Source: Rhodobacterales bacterium
Lineage (GTDB): Bacteria; Pseudomonadota; Alphaproteobacteria; Rhodobacterales; Rhodobacteraceae
Reading direction: 5' to 3'
Assembly: GCA_013298485.1 (NCBI GenBank)
Contig: JAAFHS010000026.1
Span: forward strand, 440-12,323
DNA: 11,884 nucleotides
Part shown: positions 1-5,943 of the stretch, in pieces
Layout: every line of letters begins with the position of its first letter
How positions within the stretch are numbered: position 1 is the first letter of the stretch
The notes under the pieces: generated by a model
What the model was told of the DNA's origin: nothing
The model's database searches: none
What the model saw: the letters and a program-made list of their open reading frames with translations, nothing else
Made by a program: the position numbers and the translations under genes

Positions 1-2
1 CC

Positions 3-248
3 TTCACCATCAATAACGCAACGCCGACGCCGGTGCCGTCGGGGACGTCTGAATTCACGCTCACGGGTGCCAACGGCCTGATCAACAGCCTGATCGCCGC
101 GGGCCTTCTGCCACAGGAACAGGCCACAGGCGCGCGGATGGCAATGGCCCTGTTCATGGAACCGGGTGAGGGTGCAGACGTGCTGACCTCCAAGATCGAG
201 GCCCGCCCCGATGGCAGCATCTATGTCAACGGCCAACAGATCCAATGA
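3..248 (+). CDS. DUF2125 domain protein, C-terminal fragment
   Basis: Only the last 81 codons are present; the gene begins before the window, and the reading frame is open from base 3 to the TGA at 246-248. The visible tail includes a GANGLINSLIAAGLLP stretch, a MAMALFMEPGEG segment and ends in a DGSIYVNGQQIQ motif. This resembles the end of the DUF2125 family, proteins of roughly 500 residues common in Rhodobacteraceae and usually predicted to be periplasmic or membrane-anchored, with no established function. The family call rests on my recognition of this tail only, so it is moderately sure. No other gene lies close downstream on the same strand until 599. Confidence 0.7.
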   Translation, partial: FTINNATPTPVPSGTSEFTLTGANGLINSLIAAGLLPQEQATGARMAMALFMEPGEGADVLTSKIEARPDGSIYVNGQQIQ

Positions 249-318
249 CGCCATAGGGCCCTCAAAAATCCCGGCTGACGCACGCCACCCGTCATCTTGC
301 CACAACCGCAGACATCGG

Positions 319-354
319 GCATCCCCCTCCCCCGCCGTGGGGAAGGGGGGATGC
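319..354. repeat. C-run/G-run hairpin, possible terminator or dispersed repeat
   Basis: The left arm (319-332, GCATCCCCCTCCCC) pairs with the right arm (339-354, GGGGAAGGGGGGATGC) apart from one or two small bulges, around a six-base loop. It starts 70 bases after the DUF2125 stop codon. No T-run follows on either strand, so it is not a textbook intrinsic terminator. Short GC-rich inverted repeats of this kind are often present in many copies in intergenic regions of alphaproteobacteria, but copy number cannot be seen from one window. Confidence 0.45.
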
Positions 355-453
355 ACCACGCAGGCCTGCTGCCGAACAGCCGACCGGCCCGCCATCAGCG
401 CCCGATCACGCAATGTTTCAAAAGTCTTAACGCCAATCGGGAAATTTCTTCTA

Positions 454-469
454 GATTATTGATAATCAA
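454..469. promoter_or_regulatory. AT-rich palindrome overlapping the lolA -35
   Basis: GATTAT-TG-ATAATC (454-467) is a perfect inverted repeat and overlaps a second one, TTGAT-A-ATCAA (459-469). The pair covers the putative -35 hexamer at 459-464, which is where a repressor site would be expected. The core TGATAATCA recalls Fur-family half-sites, but the full Fur pattern is absent, so no regulator is named. Confidence 0.4.
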
Positions 470-487
470 CAAAAATACATGTAAATT
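459..487 (+). promoter_or_regulatory. Putative sigma-70 promoter for lolA
   Basis: TTGATA at 459-464 matches five of six bases of the TTGACA consensus. TAAATT at 482-487 matches four of six of TATAAT, with a 17-base spacer. It lies in the most AT-rich stretch of the window, upstream of lolA. Transcription would start near 494 and give a leader of about 105 bases. This is the best-looking promoter in the window, but there is no experimental support. Confidence 0.5.
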
Positions 488-502
488 GACAGCCGTCAAT
501 TT
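483..502. promoter_or_regulatory. Perfect 8-base inverted repeat at the lolA promoter
   Basis: AAATTGAC (483-490) and GTCAATTT (495-502) are perfect inverted repeats with a four-base gap. The element begins inside the putative -10 hexamer and runs across the predicted transcription start, so it could be an operator or, in RNA, a small hairpin at the 5' end of the leader. An alternative reading is that the TTGACA at 486-491 is itself a -35 hexamer, but nothing convincing sits 17 bases downstream. Confidence 0.4.
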
Positions 503-598
503 CGTCCGTTTCTGACCTCTCCCGCCTGCTTCGGCATCTCTCTGCCTTGTGATGCGATCCTTGATGCAGACCGCCTCGCCACGCATTATCTTGCGACT

Positions 599-1198
599 AT
601 GACAATTCTCCGCGCCGTTCTGGCCCCGCTCGTCCTGATTGCCACCCTCCTGCCCGCGCAGGCAGAAAAGATATCGCTTGGCACGCTCAGCGATTATCTG
701 AACGGCCTGACCACGGTCGAGACGGACTTTACCCAGGTGAATGCCGATGGCTCCATCTCCACCGGCAATCTGATCATCAAACGCCCCGGACGGGTCCGGT
801 TCGAATATGCGCCCCCCGATGAAAGTCTGGTCCTGGCCAGCGCCGGGTCCGTCGCGATTTTTGACGGAAAGTCCAATCAGGGACCCGAGCAGTATCCGCT
901 TGACCGCACGCCTTTGAATCTGATTCTCGCGCGCAATGTCGATCTGGGGGCGTCCGGCACTGTCGTATCGCATACCGAGGATGGCACATCGACCCGCGTC
1001 AAGGCACAGGACCCGGCCCATCCCGAATACGGCACCATCGAAATGGTGTTCACCGACGGGCCGGTGGAGTTGCGCCAATGGGTCATCACCGATGATGCGG
1101 GCCAGGAAACCACCGTGATCCTGGGTGAACTTGTCAAGGGCGGCTCTTACGGCGCGTCGGTCTTTTCCATCAGCGCCGAACAGAACCGCCGCAACTGA
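599..1198 (+). CDS. lolA: Outer-membrane lipoprotein carrier protein LolA
   Basis: LolA is the periplasmic chaperone that accepts lipoproteins released by the LolCDE transporter and hands them to the outer membrane. The 199-residue product begins with a signal peptide (about 1-22, cleavage after PAQA) and then shows the family pattern: an early LSDYLNGL...TDFTQV segment, GNLIIKRPGRVRFEY (the RPGR.R.EY hallmark), an IFDGKSNQ strand, PLDRTPLNLIL and a C-terminal WVITDD strand. Length is normal. The ATG at 599 has no clear Shine-Dalgarno sequence but places the signal peptide correctly. In many proteobacteria lolA follows ftsK; here it stands alone behind its own promoter. It converges on the lipoprotein gene at 1313-1900. 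Confidence 0.93.
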   Translation: MTILRAVLAPLVLIATLLPAQAEKISLGTLSDYLNGLTTVETDFTQVNADGSISTGNLIIKRPGRVRFEYAPPDESLVLASAGSVAIFDGKSNQGPEQYPLDRTPLNLILARNVDLGASGTVVSHTEDGTSTRVKAQDPAHPEYGTIEMVFTDGPVELRQWVITDDAGQETTVILGELVKGGSYGASVFSISAEQNRRN

Positions 1199-1203
1199 CG
1201 ACA

Positions 1204-1248
1204 GCGATTTGCTTTTGATCTGACACGGCAGATCAAAAAGCAAATCGC
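1204..1248. terminator. Long hairpin just after the lolA stop
   Basis: A 19-base left arm (1204-1222, beginning GCGATTTGCTTTTGATCTG) pairs with a 20-base right arm (1229-1248) around a six-base loop (ACACGG), with one bulged A as the only defect. It starts five bases after the lolA stop codon and probably acts as its 3' end or terminator. No T-run follows; the T-rich part is inside the stem, so it may act as an RNA-stabilising or bidirectional stem rather than a classical terminator. Confidence 0.65.
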
Positions 1249-1272
1249 AACATTCCTGGCGGTTCTTGTCTT

Positions 1273-1309
1273 GGTTTGCAGTCAATGTGATTCACATCGA
1301 CTGCAAACC
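1273..1309. terminator. Second long hairpin, just after the convergent lipoprotein gene
   Basis: The arms 1273-1290 (GGTTTGCAGTCAATGTGA) and 1292-1309 are complementary at 17 of 18 positions, with a minimal loop. The hairpin begins three bases beyond the stop codon of the minus-strand lipoprotein gene, so it is probably that gene's terminator, read on the minus strand. As with its neighbour at 1204-1248, no U-tract follows. The outer stems of the two hairpins are similar (GCAAATCGC and GCAAACCGC). Confidence 0.6.
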
Positions 1310-1312
1310 GCT

Positions 1313-1900
1313 TTACAGCCCGCAGACCAGCAATTCGTCCCGGTATTCGTCTGACCGCGCCTGCACGGCGGCCGCAACCTCCACCAGCCATTGCTTGTCC
1401 AGATAGCTCTGGTTGGCATATCCCGTGCGGCCTTCGTGATAGGCCAGATACTGCGCGTTGGCGTCGAACTTGCTGATACCAAGGCGCACTTCGGATTCGT
1501 GCATGTACCAGCCCATGAAATCCGTGGCATCCGCGATCCGGTCACGCCGTGCGCCGCGCCCGCCCTCTTCGCGCTGGTATTCCTCCCAAGTGCCGTCCAG
1601 GGCCTGGCTATAGCCATAGGCGCTGCTCTGGCGGCCCAGGGGGATGATGCCCAGCGCAAAGCGGTGCGGGGTGCGCGCATTGCCCACGAATTTCGATTCC
1701 TGATAGATCGTCGCCATCAGCACATGCACAGGCACGCCCCATTTGCGTTCCGTCGCCTGCATCGCACTGAAATACTCCGGCCGCTCCTGTGCCAGCGCAC
1801 AGGCGTCATCCAGATTGCGCGGGGCTGAAAAATTGCCCGCCCCGCCCCCGCAAGAGGCCAGAAACGTCAACAGCACCGCCGCACGGAGAAGTCTGCTCAT
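1313..1900 (-). CDS. Lytic transglycosylase-like (SLT fold) lipoprotein
   Basis: This is a predicted peptidoglycan-cleaving or peptidoglycan-binding lipoprotein of 195 residues. The N-terminus is a lipoprotein signal with lipobox LASC (Cys17), followed by a Gly-rich linker. The SLT domain begins near residue 50: ATIYQESKF holds the probable catalytic glutamate (Glu68), a GYSQALDGTWEEYQ segment around residues 95-108 matches the GxxQ region, and AYHEGRTGY near 153 matches the AYNAG-type motif of the fold. The start is supported by a GAGGGG Shine-Dalgarno sequence a few bases upstream. Muramidase activity is inferred from the motifs and has not been shown. It converges on lolA and is followed on its strand by a long hairpin. 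I do not recognise a named orthologue. Confidence 0.85.
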   Translation of the reverse strand: MSRLLRAAVLLTFLASCGGGAGNFSAPRNLDDACALAQERPEYFSAMQATERKWGVPVHVLMATIYQESKFVGNARTPHRFALGIIPLGRQSSAYGYSQALDGTWEEYQREEGGRGARRDRIADATDFMGWYMHESEVRLGISKFDANAQYLAYHEGRTGYANQSYLDKQWLVEVAAAVQARSDEYRDELLVCGL

Positions 1901-1975
1901 AAGCCCCTCGTACTTTCTTGTTTTTTGTCACATTAGTGCAATTTCGCCGCTGTGGAAATGGGGACAAGCGCCCAG

Positions 1976-2857
1976 TCAGATCAGAAAAGCGAGAGTAAGC
2001 GGTAATGTGACCACCGACAGCAGGGTCGAGATGATGACCAGCCCCGCCACCGCATCGGCATCCGCCCCGTACTTTTCCGCCAGCATATAGGATGTCACGG
2101 CCACCGGCGTCGTGATCTGCAGCACCAGAACCGCCAGTGCCACGGGCGGCAGCCCAAAGGCCCATCCTGCGCCACAGGCGACGGCCAGGCAGATCGCTGC
2201 CCGCACCAGTGACAGCCAGATCGCCGTACCGAAACGGCGGGCCGACAGGCGGGCCACAGCCACGCCCAGCGTAATCAGCATCAAGGGAATGGCCATCTGC
2301 CCGATCAGATCGAGCGACCGCGTCAACCACAAGGGCGTCTGCCAGCCCTGCCACAGGAACAGCGCCCCCAGCAGCGTGCCCCACATCGCAGGCTCGCGCA
2401 GCACGCGGGCGGGTGACCCGCCCCCCGCCACAAGCCAGACCCCGAAGGTGAAATGAAACACCATCATCACCGCAAAGATCACCACGGCAAATCCCAACCC
2501 GGTCTCACCAAAGGCAAACAGCGCCAGCGGCAGGCCAAGATTGCCCGTGTTGCCAAAGATCAACGGGGCAAGATAGGTGCGCCGGTCCAGCCGCAGGACT
2601 TGCGTGAAAATGAAAAACGCAGCCGTCAGCGCCGCATAGGCAACCGCCGCCGCGACCGACACGGTGGCCAGAGCTGCCGGATCCACGGATGTCTTCATCA
2701 GCGCGGTAAAGATCAGGCAGGGCACGGCCAGCGTCATCGACAGACGGGTGACAAACGCCAGCCGGTATTCAAAGCCGAACCTGACCCAAAGGAACCCGAT
2801 CAGGCCCAACAGGGCCACCGGGGCCACAATCGACAGGACTGTCAGGATAAGGCCCAC
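1976..2857 (-). CDS. AEC-family (auxin efflux carrier-like) transporter
   Basis: This 293-residue integral membrane protein has about ten hydrophobic segments spread over its whole length. It carries hallmarks of the AEC/BART superfamily: an N-terminal VAPVALLGLIGFLW helix, LAVPCLIFTAL, LIFGNTGNLGLPLALFAFG (the most conserved family stretch, about residues 99-117) and a C-terminal TTPVAVTSYMLAEKYGAD segment before the last helices. Bacterial members export or import small organic acids such as malate or malonate; the substrate here cannot be read from sequence. The chosen start is GTG at 2857, with GGGA about eight bases upstream. No ATG start is available near the N-terminal helix. The gene is divergent from hspQ and shares an 81-base promoter region with it. 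Confidence 0.88.
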   Translation of the reverse strand: MGLILTVLSIVAPVALLGLIGFLWVRFGFEYRLAFVTRLSMTLAVPCLIFTALMKTSVDPAALATVSVAAAVAYAALTAAFFIFTQVLRLDRRTYLAPLIFGNTGNLGLPLALFAFGETGLGFAVVIFAVMMVFHFTFGVWLVAGGGSPARVLREPAMWGTLLGALFLWQGWQTPLWLTRSLDLIGQMAIPLMLITLGVAVARLSARRFGTAIWLSLVRAAICLAVACGAGWAFGLPPVALAVLVLQITTPVAVTSYMLAEKYGADADAVAGLVIISTLLSVVTLPLTLAFLI

Positions 2858-2888
2858 AGTTTGTTTCCCAATGACAGCGCCTGCCGTG

Positions 2889-2918
2889 TGGACAAGCGCC
2901 CTTGCGCGGGATTACTAA
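2889..2918 (+). promoter_or_regulatory. Weak candidate promoter for hspQ
   Basis: TGGACA at 2889-2894 matches five of six bases of the -35 consensus. It is followed after 18 bases by TACTAA at 2913-2918, a poor -10. The region lies between divergent genes, so a promoter is expected somewhere here. A clear heat-shock sigma factor promoter was looked for and not found. Confidence 0.3.
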
Positions 2919-2938
2919 CCAAAATTGGGGGATGCAAC

Positions 2939-3268
2939 ATGATGCTGGAGACGCGGGCGAAATATCATCTGGGCCAGATTCTGCGCCACCGGAAGCATCC
3001 CTTCCGCGGTGTGGTCTTTGACGTGGATGCGCGGTTCAACAATACCGATGAATGGTATGCCGCCATTCCTGAAGACAGCCGCCCGTCCAAGAACCAGCCC
3101 TTCTATCATCTGCTGGCGGAAAATGATCAGTCCTATTACGTGGCTTATGTGTCGGAACAGAACCTTGTGCCCGACGACAGCGGCGGCCCGGTCAGCCATC
3201 CCGATCTGCCCGATCTCTTCGGCGATTTCGAAGATGGCCGATATCCGTTGCATTTTCAGATGAATTGA
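2939..3268 (+). CDS. hspQ: Heat shock protein HspQ
   Basis: HspQ is a small cytoplasmic protein with an SH3-like fold (YccV-like). In enterobacteria it binds hemimethylated DNA, affects DnaA stability and acts as a specificity enhancer for the Lon protease. The 109-residue product shows the strongly conserved alphaproteobacterial core: GQILRHRKHPFRGVVFDVDARF (about residues 12-33), DEWYAAIPEDSRPSKNQPFYHLLAEN, then YYVAYVSEQNLVPDDSG (about 67-83) and the typical acidic tail. Two ATG codons in a row begin at 2939, preceded by a strong GGGGGA Shine-Dalgarno sequence. The frame is open far upstream, but that part overlaps the opposite transporter gene and is not coding. Partner-switching genes follow 60 bases downstream on the same strand. 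Confidence 0.93.
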   Translation: MMLETRAKYHLGQILRHRKHPFRGVVFDVDARFNNTDEWYAAIPEDSRPSKNQPFYHLLAENDQSYYVAYVSEQNLVPDDSGGPVSHPDLPDLFGDFEDGRYPLHFQMN

Positions 3269-3318
3269 ACGCTTACCACTTGTTCACCCTTGCCGCCTAG
3301 TTTTTCCACAGGTGTGCT

Positions 3319-3324
3319 GGAGGG
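3319..3324 (+). promoter_or_regulatory. Ribosome binding site fixing the STAS gene start
   Basis: GGAGGG lies four bases before the ATG at 3329. It is the best Shine-Dalgarno sequence nearby and argues for this start over an upstream in-frame TTG at 3290 or a downstream ATG at 3335. Confidence 0.6.
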
Positions 3325-3328
3325 TGCG

Positions 3329-3664
3329 ATGAAAATGACAAGTGAAACCATGGGCGACATGCTTGTGGTGCAGGTGGACGAGACGCGCATCGACGCGGCA
3401 GGGGCCATTCAGTTCAAGGAACGCATGCGCGAGGTGACGGTGGATGCCGCCCCCCGCGTGGTGCTGGATCTGTCGCGCGTGAACTTTCTGGACAGCAGTG
3501 GTCTGGGGGCTGTTGTCGCGGTGATGAAACTGCTGCTGCCCGCGCGCCGGTTGGAGCTTGCGGGCCTGACTCCGACGGTCGAAAAGGTGTTCCGCCTGAC
3601 ACGGATGGATGGCGTGTTCACCATTCACCCGGCGGTTCCCGGTGCGTTGCGTGATGCCGTTTGA
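3329..3664 (+). CDS. STAS-domain anti-sigma factor antagonist (RbaV/SpoIIAA-like)
   Basis: This 111-residue protein consists almost wholly of a STAS domain. In partner-switching systems such a protein, when unphosphorylated, sequesters the anti-sigma factor and so frees a sigma factor; phosphorylation of one serine by the anti-sigma kinase switches it off. The phospho-acceptor motif is visible as NFLDSSGLGAVVAV, with Asp55-Ser56-Ser57-Gly58, Ser56 being equivalent to Ser58 of SpoIIAA. The next gene starts 11 bases before this one ends and encodes the matching anti-sigma kinase. Rhodobacter capsulatus has a similar pair, RbaV/RbaW, reported to influence gene transfer agent production and stationary-phase survival. 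Orthology with RbaV is likely by family and context but not proven here. Confidence 0.88.
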   Translation: MKMTSETMGDMLVVQVDETRIDAAGAIQFKERMREVTVDAAPRVVLDLSRVNFLDSSGLGAVVAVMKLLLPARRLELAGLTPTVEKVFRLTRMDGVFTIHPAVPGALRDAV

Positions 3665-4166
3665 AATCCATCCCGAACCGGATGCGGTTGCCCCGGGTGA
3701 TACCGGCGGGCGGGTCGTCATCGCCCATCTCAGCTTTCCGGCCACCTTTCCGTCGGTGCGCGCGGCGCTGGGTGCGCTGATGGCGGGGCCGGTACTCGCC
3801 ACCGTGCCCGAAGATGCGCGTGGCACCGCCGAAATCGTGCTGGCCGAGGCGATGAACAACATCGTCGAACATGCCTATGTGGGCGTCAGCGGCGAGATTA
3901 CCCTGACCCTGTGGCAGGCGGGTGGCGAGGTTGGCTGCCGCATCACCGACCGTGGCCTTTCGATGCCGGATGACACCCTGCCCGAAGGCAGTCTGGCCAT
4001 GGCCGACACACCGGCAGACCTGCCCGAAGGCGGCTTTGGCTGGTTCTTGATTCGCAGTCTTTCACGCGATCTGCGCTATGCCCGCTATGGCACGCTGAAT
4101 GAACTGACATTTGTTCTGGATGCGGAACAATCAGGGCCTGGGGGGCCTGTCGTTTCCGTTCTGTGA
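3654..4166 (+). CDS. RsbW-type ATP-binding anti-sigma factor / serine kinase (RbaW-like)
   Basis: The 170-residue product carries a GHKL (HATPase_c) domain of the SpoIIAB/RsbW class, which binds a sigma factor and phosphorylates its STAS partner. The N-box is AEIVLAEAMNNIVEHAY with Glu65 and Asn69, the G1 box is Asp99-Arg-Gly101, and GGFGWFL at about 126-132 is the G2-type glycine loop. The C-terminal strand NELTFVLD closes the fold. The start ATG at 3654 overlaps the STAS gene by 11 bases, which implies translational coupling and a fixed ratio of the two partners. No sigma factor or PP2C phosphatase gene is present in the window, so the target sigma factor is encoded elsewhere. Confidence 0.88.
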   Translation: MPFEIHPEPDAVAPGDTGGRVVIAHLSFPATFPSVRAALGALMAGPVLATVPEDARGTAEIVLAEAMNNIVEHAYVGVSGEITLTLWQAGGEVGCRITDRGLSMPDDTLPEGSLAMADTPADLPEGGFGWFLIRSLSRDLRYARYGTLNELTFVLDAEQSGPGGPVVSVL

Positions 4167-4311
4167 AATCTGACGCATTCCTGCCCTTTTTTCCCCCTAA
4201 TGTCACCGTATGCGCCGCCCATATCTGGTGGTGTAGCTGCATAAAGCTTCCCTCGGCGCTGCGGGCTAATGCCCCCACCCAGTTCGTGGCGTCGAGGTTC
4301 TCTCCCCCCGT

Positions 4312-4340
4312 TTGGCAATCGCTGCGGCTTCGGCTAGCGT
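4312..4340 (+). promoter_or_regulatory. Possible promoter for the GGT-msrC gene cluster
   Basis: TTGGCA (4312-4317) and TAGCGT (4335-4340) are separated by 17 bases and lie 25 bases before the start codon of the first gene of the long cluster. The -35 fits well (5 of 6) and the -10 weakly (3 of 6). The rest of the 198-base gap (4167-4364) shows no gene and no convincing terminator. Confidence 0.35.
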
Positions 4341-4364
4341 TGCGCAAGATGCGGGGGGTGACAC

Positions 4365-5942
4365 ATGCGCGATTTCCAGAAACCGGGCCGGTCTGCCGTG
4401 TTTGCCACCAACGGCATCTGCGCGACATCGCATCCGCTGGCGGCGAAAGTGGCGATTGATGTGCTGCAGTCGGGTGGCAATGCCGCCGATGCAGCACTTG
4501 CCGGGGCCGTGCTTCTGGGCCTGTGCGAGCCGCAGATGACCGGGATCGGCGGCGATTGCTTTGTGCTCGTGAAACCTGCGGGAACCGAGGCTGTGATCGC
4601 CCTGAACGGGTCGGGCCGCGCGCCGATGGGCCTGCACGCCACCGACATGCGCGCACGCGATCTGACCTCAATCCCGGTCGGCGGCATCGAATCCGTCACC
4701 ATCCCTGGCGCGATTGATGCCTTCTGCGCCTTGAACGCGCGCTATGGGCGCACCCCGCTGTCTGATCTCTTGGTCCCTGCAATCCACTATGCCGATGAAG
4801 GCGTGCCTGTCGCCCCGCGCGTGGCCTCCGACTGGGCCGATGATGTGGATCACCTGAAAGGGGCTGCGCGCGATTTCTATCTGCTGGATGGCCGCGCGCC
4901 GACCCCGGGCCAGATCTTCCGCGCACCCGGTCAGGCCCATGTCCTGCGTGAAATTGCCGCGAAGGGCCGCGCGGGGTTCTACGAAGGGGCGGTGGCTGAC
5001 GACATGGTCGCATCGCTCCGCGCCCTTGGCGGCACCCATACCCTTGATGATTTCGCCGCCACCGCCTGCAGCTGGGGCGATCCGATCAAGGGCCACTATC
5101 GCGGGCAGGACCTGATCGAACATGCCCCGAACGGGCAGGGGGCCACGGCCATCCTGATGCTGAACATCCTGTCACACTTCGATTTCGCCGCGTTAGACCC
5201 CTTCGGTGCCCCCCGCGCGCATCTGGAGGCTGAGGCGGCAAAGCTCGCCTATGATGCCCGTAACAGGTTCCTCGCCGACCCCGACCACACCACGCGCCTT
5301 GCCCATATGCTGTCGCCAGCAACCGCCAGCGCGCTTGCCGCCCTGATCGACCCCGCCCGCGCCATGGCCGCCGCAGCGCCCCTGACCGAGGCGATCCATA
5401 AGGACACGATCTACATCACCGTGATGGACCGTGACCGCATGGCCGTCTCGCTGATCTATTCCGTCTTCTGGGGCTTTGGATCGGGCTTTGCCTCCAGCAA
5501 GTTCGGCATCAACTTCCAGAACCGGGGGGCCGGGTTCACCCTGACGCCCGGCCACCCCAATGAAGCCGCTGGCGGCAAGCGCCCGATGCACACGATCATT
5601 CCTGCGATGCTGGCGCAAAACGGGCGCATCGTGATGCCCTTCGGCGTGATGGGCGGTGCGTATCAGCCCTGCGGCCATGCCCGCCTTGTCACCAACATGC
5701 GCGATTTCGGCATGGATGTGCAGACCGCCATCGACGCCCCCCGCAGCTTTGCCGATGCAGGTGGCATGATGGTGGAACGCGGCTATGGCGCGGATGTGCG
5801 CACGGCCCTTGCCGCGGTGGGGCATGATGTGCAAACGCCTGCGGTGGCCCTTGGCGGCGCGCAGGCCATCGTCATGCATGACACGGGCGTGCTGCAGGCG
5901 GGATCGGACCCGCGCAAGGATGGATGCGCAATTGGATACTGA
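4365..5942 (+). CDS. Gamma-glutamyltransferase family protein, cytoplasmic type
   Basis: This 525-residue Ntn-hydrolase of the gamma-glutamyltransferase family is normally made as a proenzyme that cuts itself before a catalytic threonine to give a large and a small subunit. Early motifs are CATSHPLAA, SGGNAADAALA and EPQMTGIGGDCF (about 19-65). The predicted cleavage site is before Thr348 in KDTIYITVMD, followed by GFGSGFASSKFGINFQNRGAGFTL and GGKRPMHTIIPAM. The usual second threonine and histidine (TTHxSVVD) are replaced by Ile-Tyr, as in the YwrD-like branch, so activity on glutathione is not assured. There is no signal peptide, unlike classical periplasmic GGT. The start follows a GGGGGG Shine-Dalgarno sequence. 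One base separates its stop from msrC. Confidence 0.9.
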   Translation: MRDFQKPGRSAVFATNGICATSHPLAAKVAIDVLQSGGNAADAALAGAVLLGLCEPQMTGIGGDCFVLVKPAGTEAVIALNGSGRAPMGLHATDMRARDLTSIPVGGIESVTIPGAIDAFCALNARYGRTPLSDLLVPAIHYADEGVPVAPRVASDWADDVDHLKGAARDFYLLDGRAPTPGQIFRAPGQAHVLREIAAKGRAGFYEGAVADDMVASLRALGGTHTLDDFAATACSWGDPIKGHYRGQDLIEHAPNGQGATAILMLNILSHFDFAALDPFGAPRAHLEAEAAKLAYDARNRFLADPDHTTRLAHMLSPATASALAALIDPARAMAAAAPLTEAIHKDTIYITVMDRDRMAVSLIYSVFWGFGSGFASSKFGINFQNRGAGFTLTPGHPNEAAGGKRPMHTIIPAMLAQNGRIVMPFGVMGGAYQPCGHARLVTNMRDFGMDVQTAIDAPRSFADAGGMMVERGYGADVRTALAAVGHDVQTPAVALGGAQAIVMHDTGVLQAGSDPRKDGCAIGY

Positions 5943-5943
5943 C

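Larger units (their letters stand above)
249..598. other. Long intergenic region before lolA
   Basis: This stretch of 350 bases contains no convincing protein gene. Its left half is GC-rich and carries a strong C-run/G-run hairpin (319-354). Its right half has an AT-rich island (about 411-502), out of character with the rest of the window, which contains a promoter-like pair of hexamers and two small palindromes. The last 50 bases hold a 16-codon open reading frame that overlaps the lolA start. These elements are listed separately. Confidence 0.6.

Noticed and set aside
395..1285. A minus-strand open frame of 296 codons runs opposite lolA.
   Set aside because: It covers the lolA signal peptide and domain in antisense, crosses the AT-rich promoter island and the first hairpin, and resembles no known family.
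1962..2901. The exact 12-base direct repeat GGACAAGCGCCC at 1962-1973 and 2890-2901 flanks the AEC transporter gene.
   Set aside because: Several 12-base matches are expected by chance in ~12 kb of GC-rich DNA, the repeats are not at clean element ends, and the transporter shows no other sign of mobility.
2901..2926. CTTGCGC followed by CCAAAAT upstream of hspQ could be a heat-shock (RpoH) promoter.
   Set aside because: The spacing is short of the RpoH consensus, and transcription would start on top of the ribosome binding site.
2453..2938. The hspQ reading frame is open far upstream, which could suggest a longer N-terminus.
   Set aside because: This part is antisense to the AEC transporter, is composed mostly of Arg, Gln, Lys, Gly and His, and the true hspQ start has a strong ribosome binding site at 2939.
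3266..3286. The inverted repeat TGAAC-N11-GTTCA begins at the hspQ stop codon.
   Set aside because: Five-base arms with an 11-base loop and no T-run are too weak for a terminator claim and expected by chance.
4132..4192. A GC hairpin at the end of the anti-sigma gene (4132-4149) and a T-run at 4187-4192 could form a terminator.
   Set aside because: The hairpin lies inside coding sequence and nearly 40 bases from the T-run, with no stem directly before the T-run.
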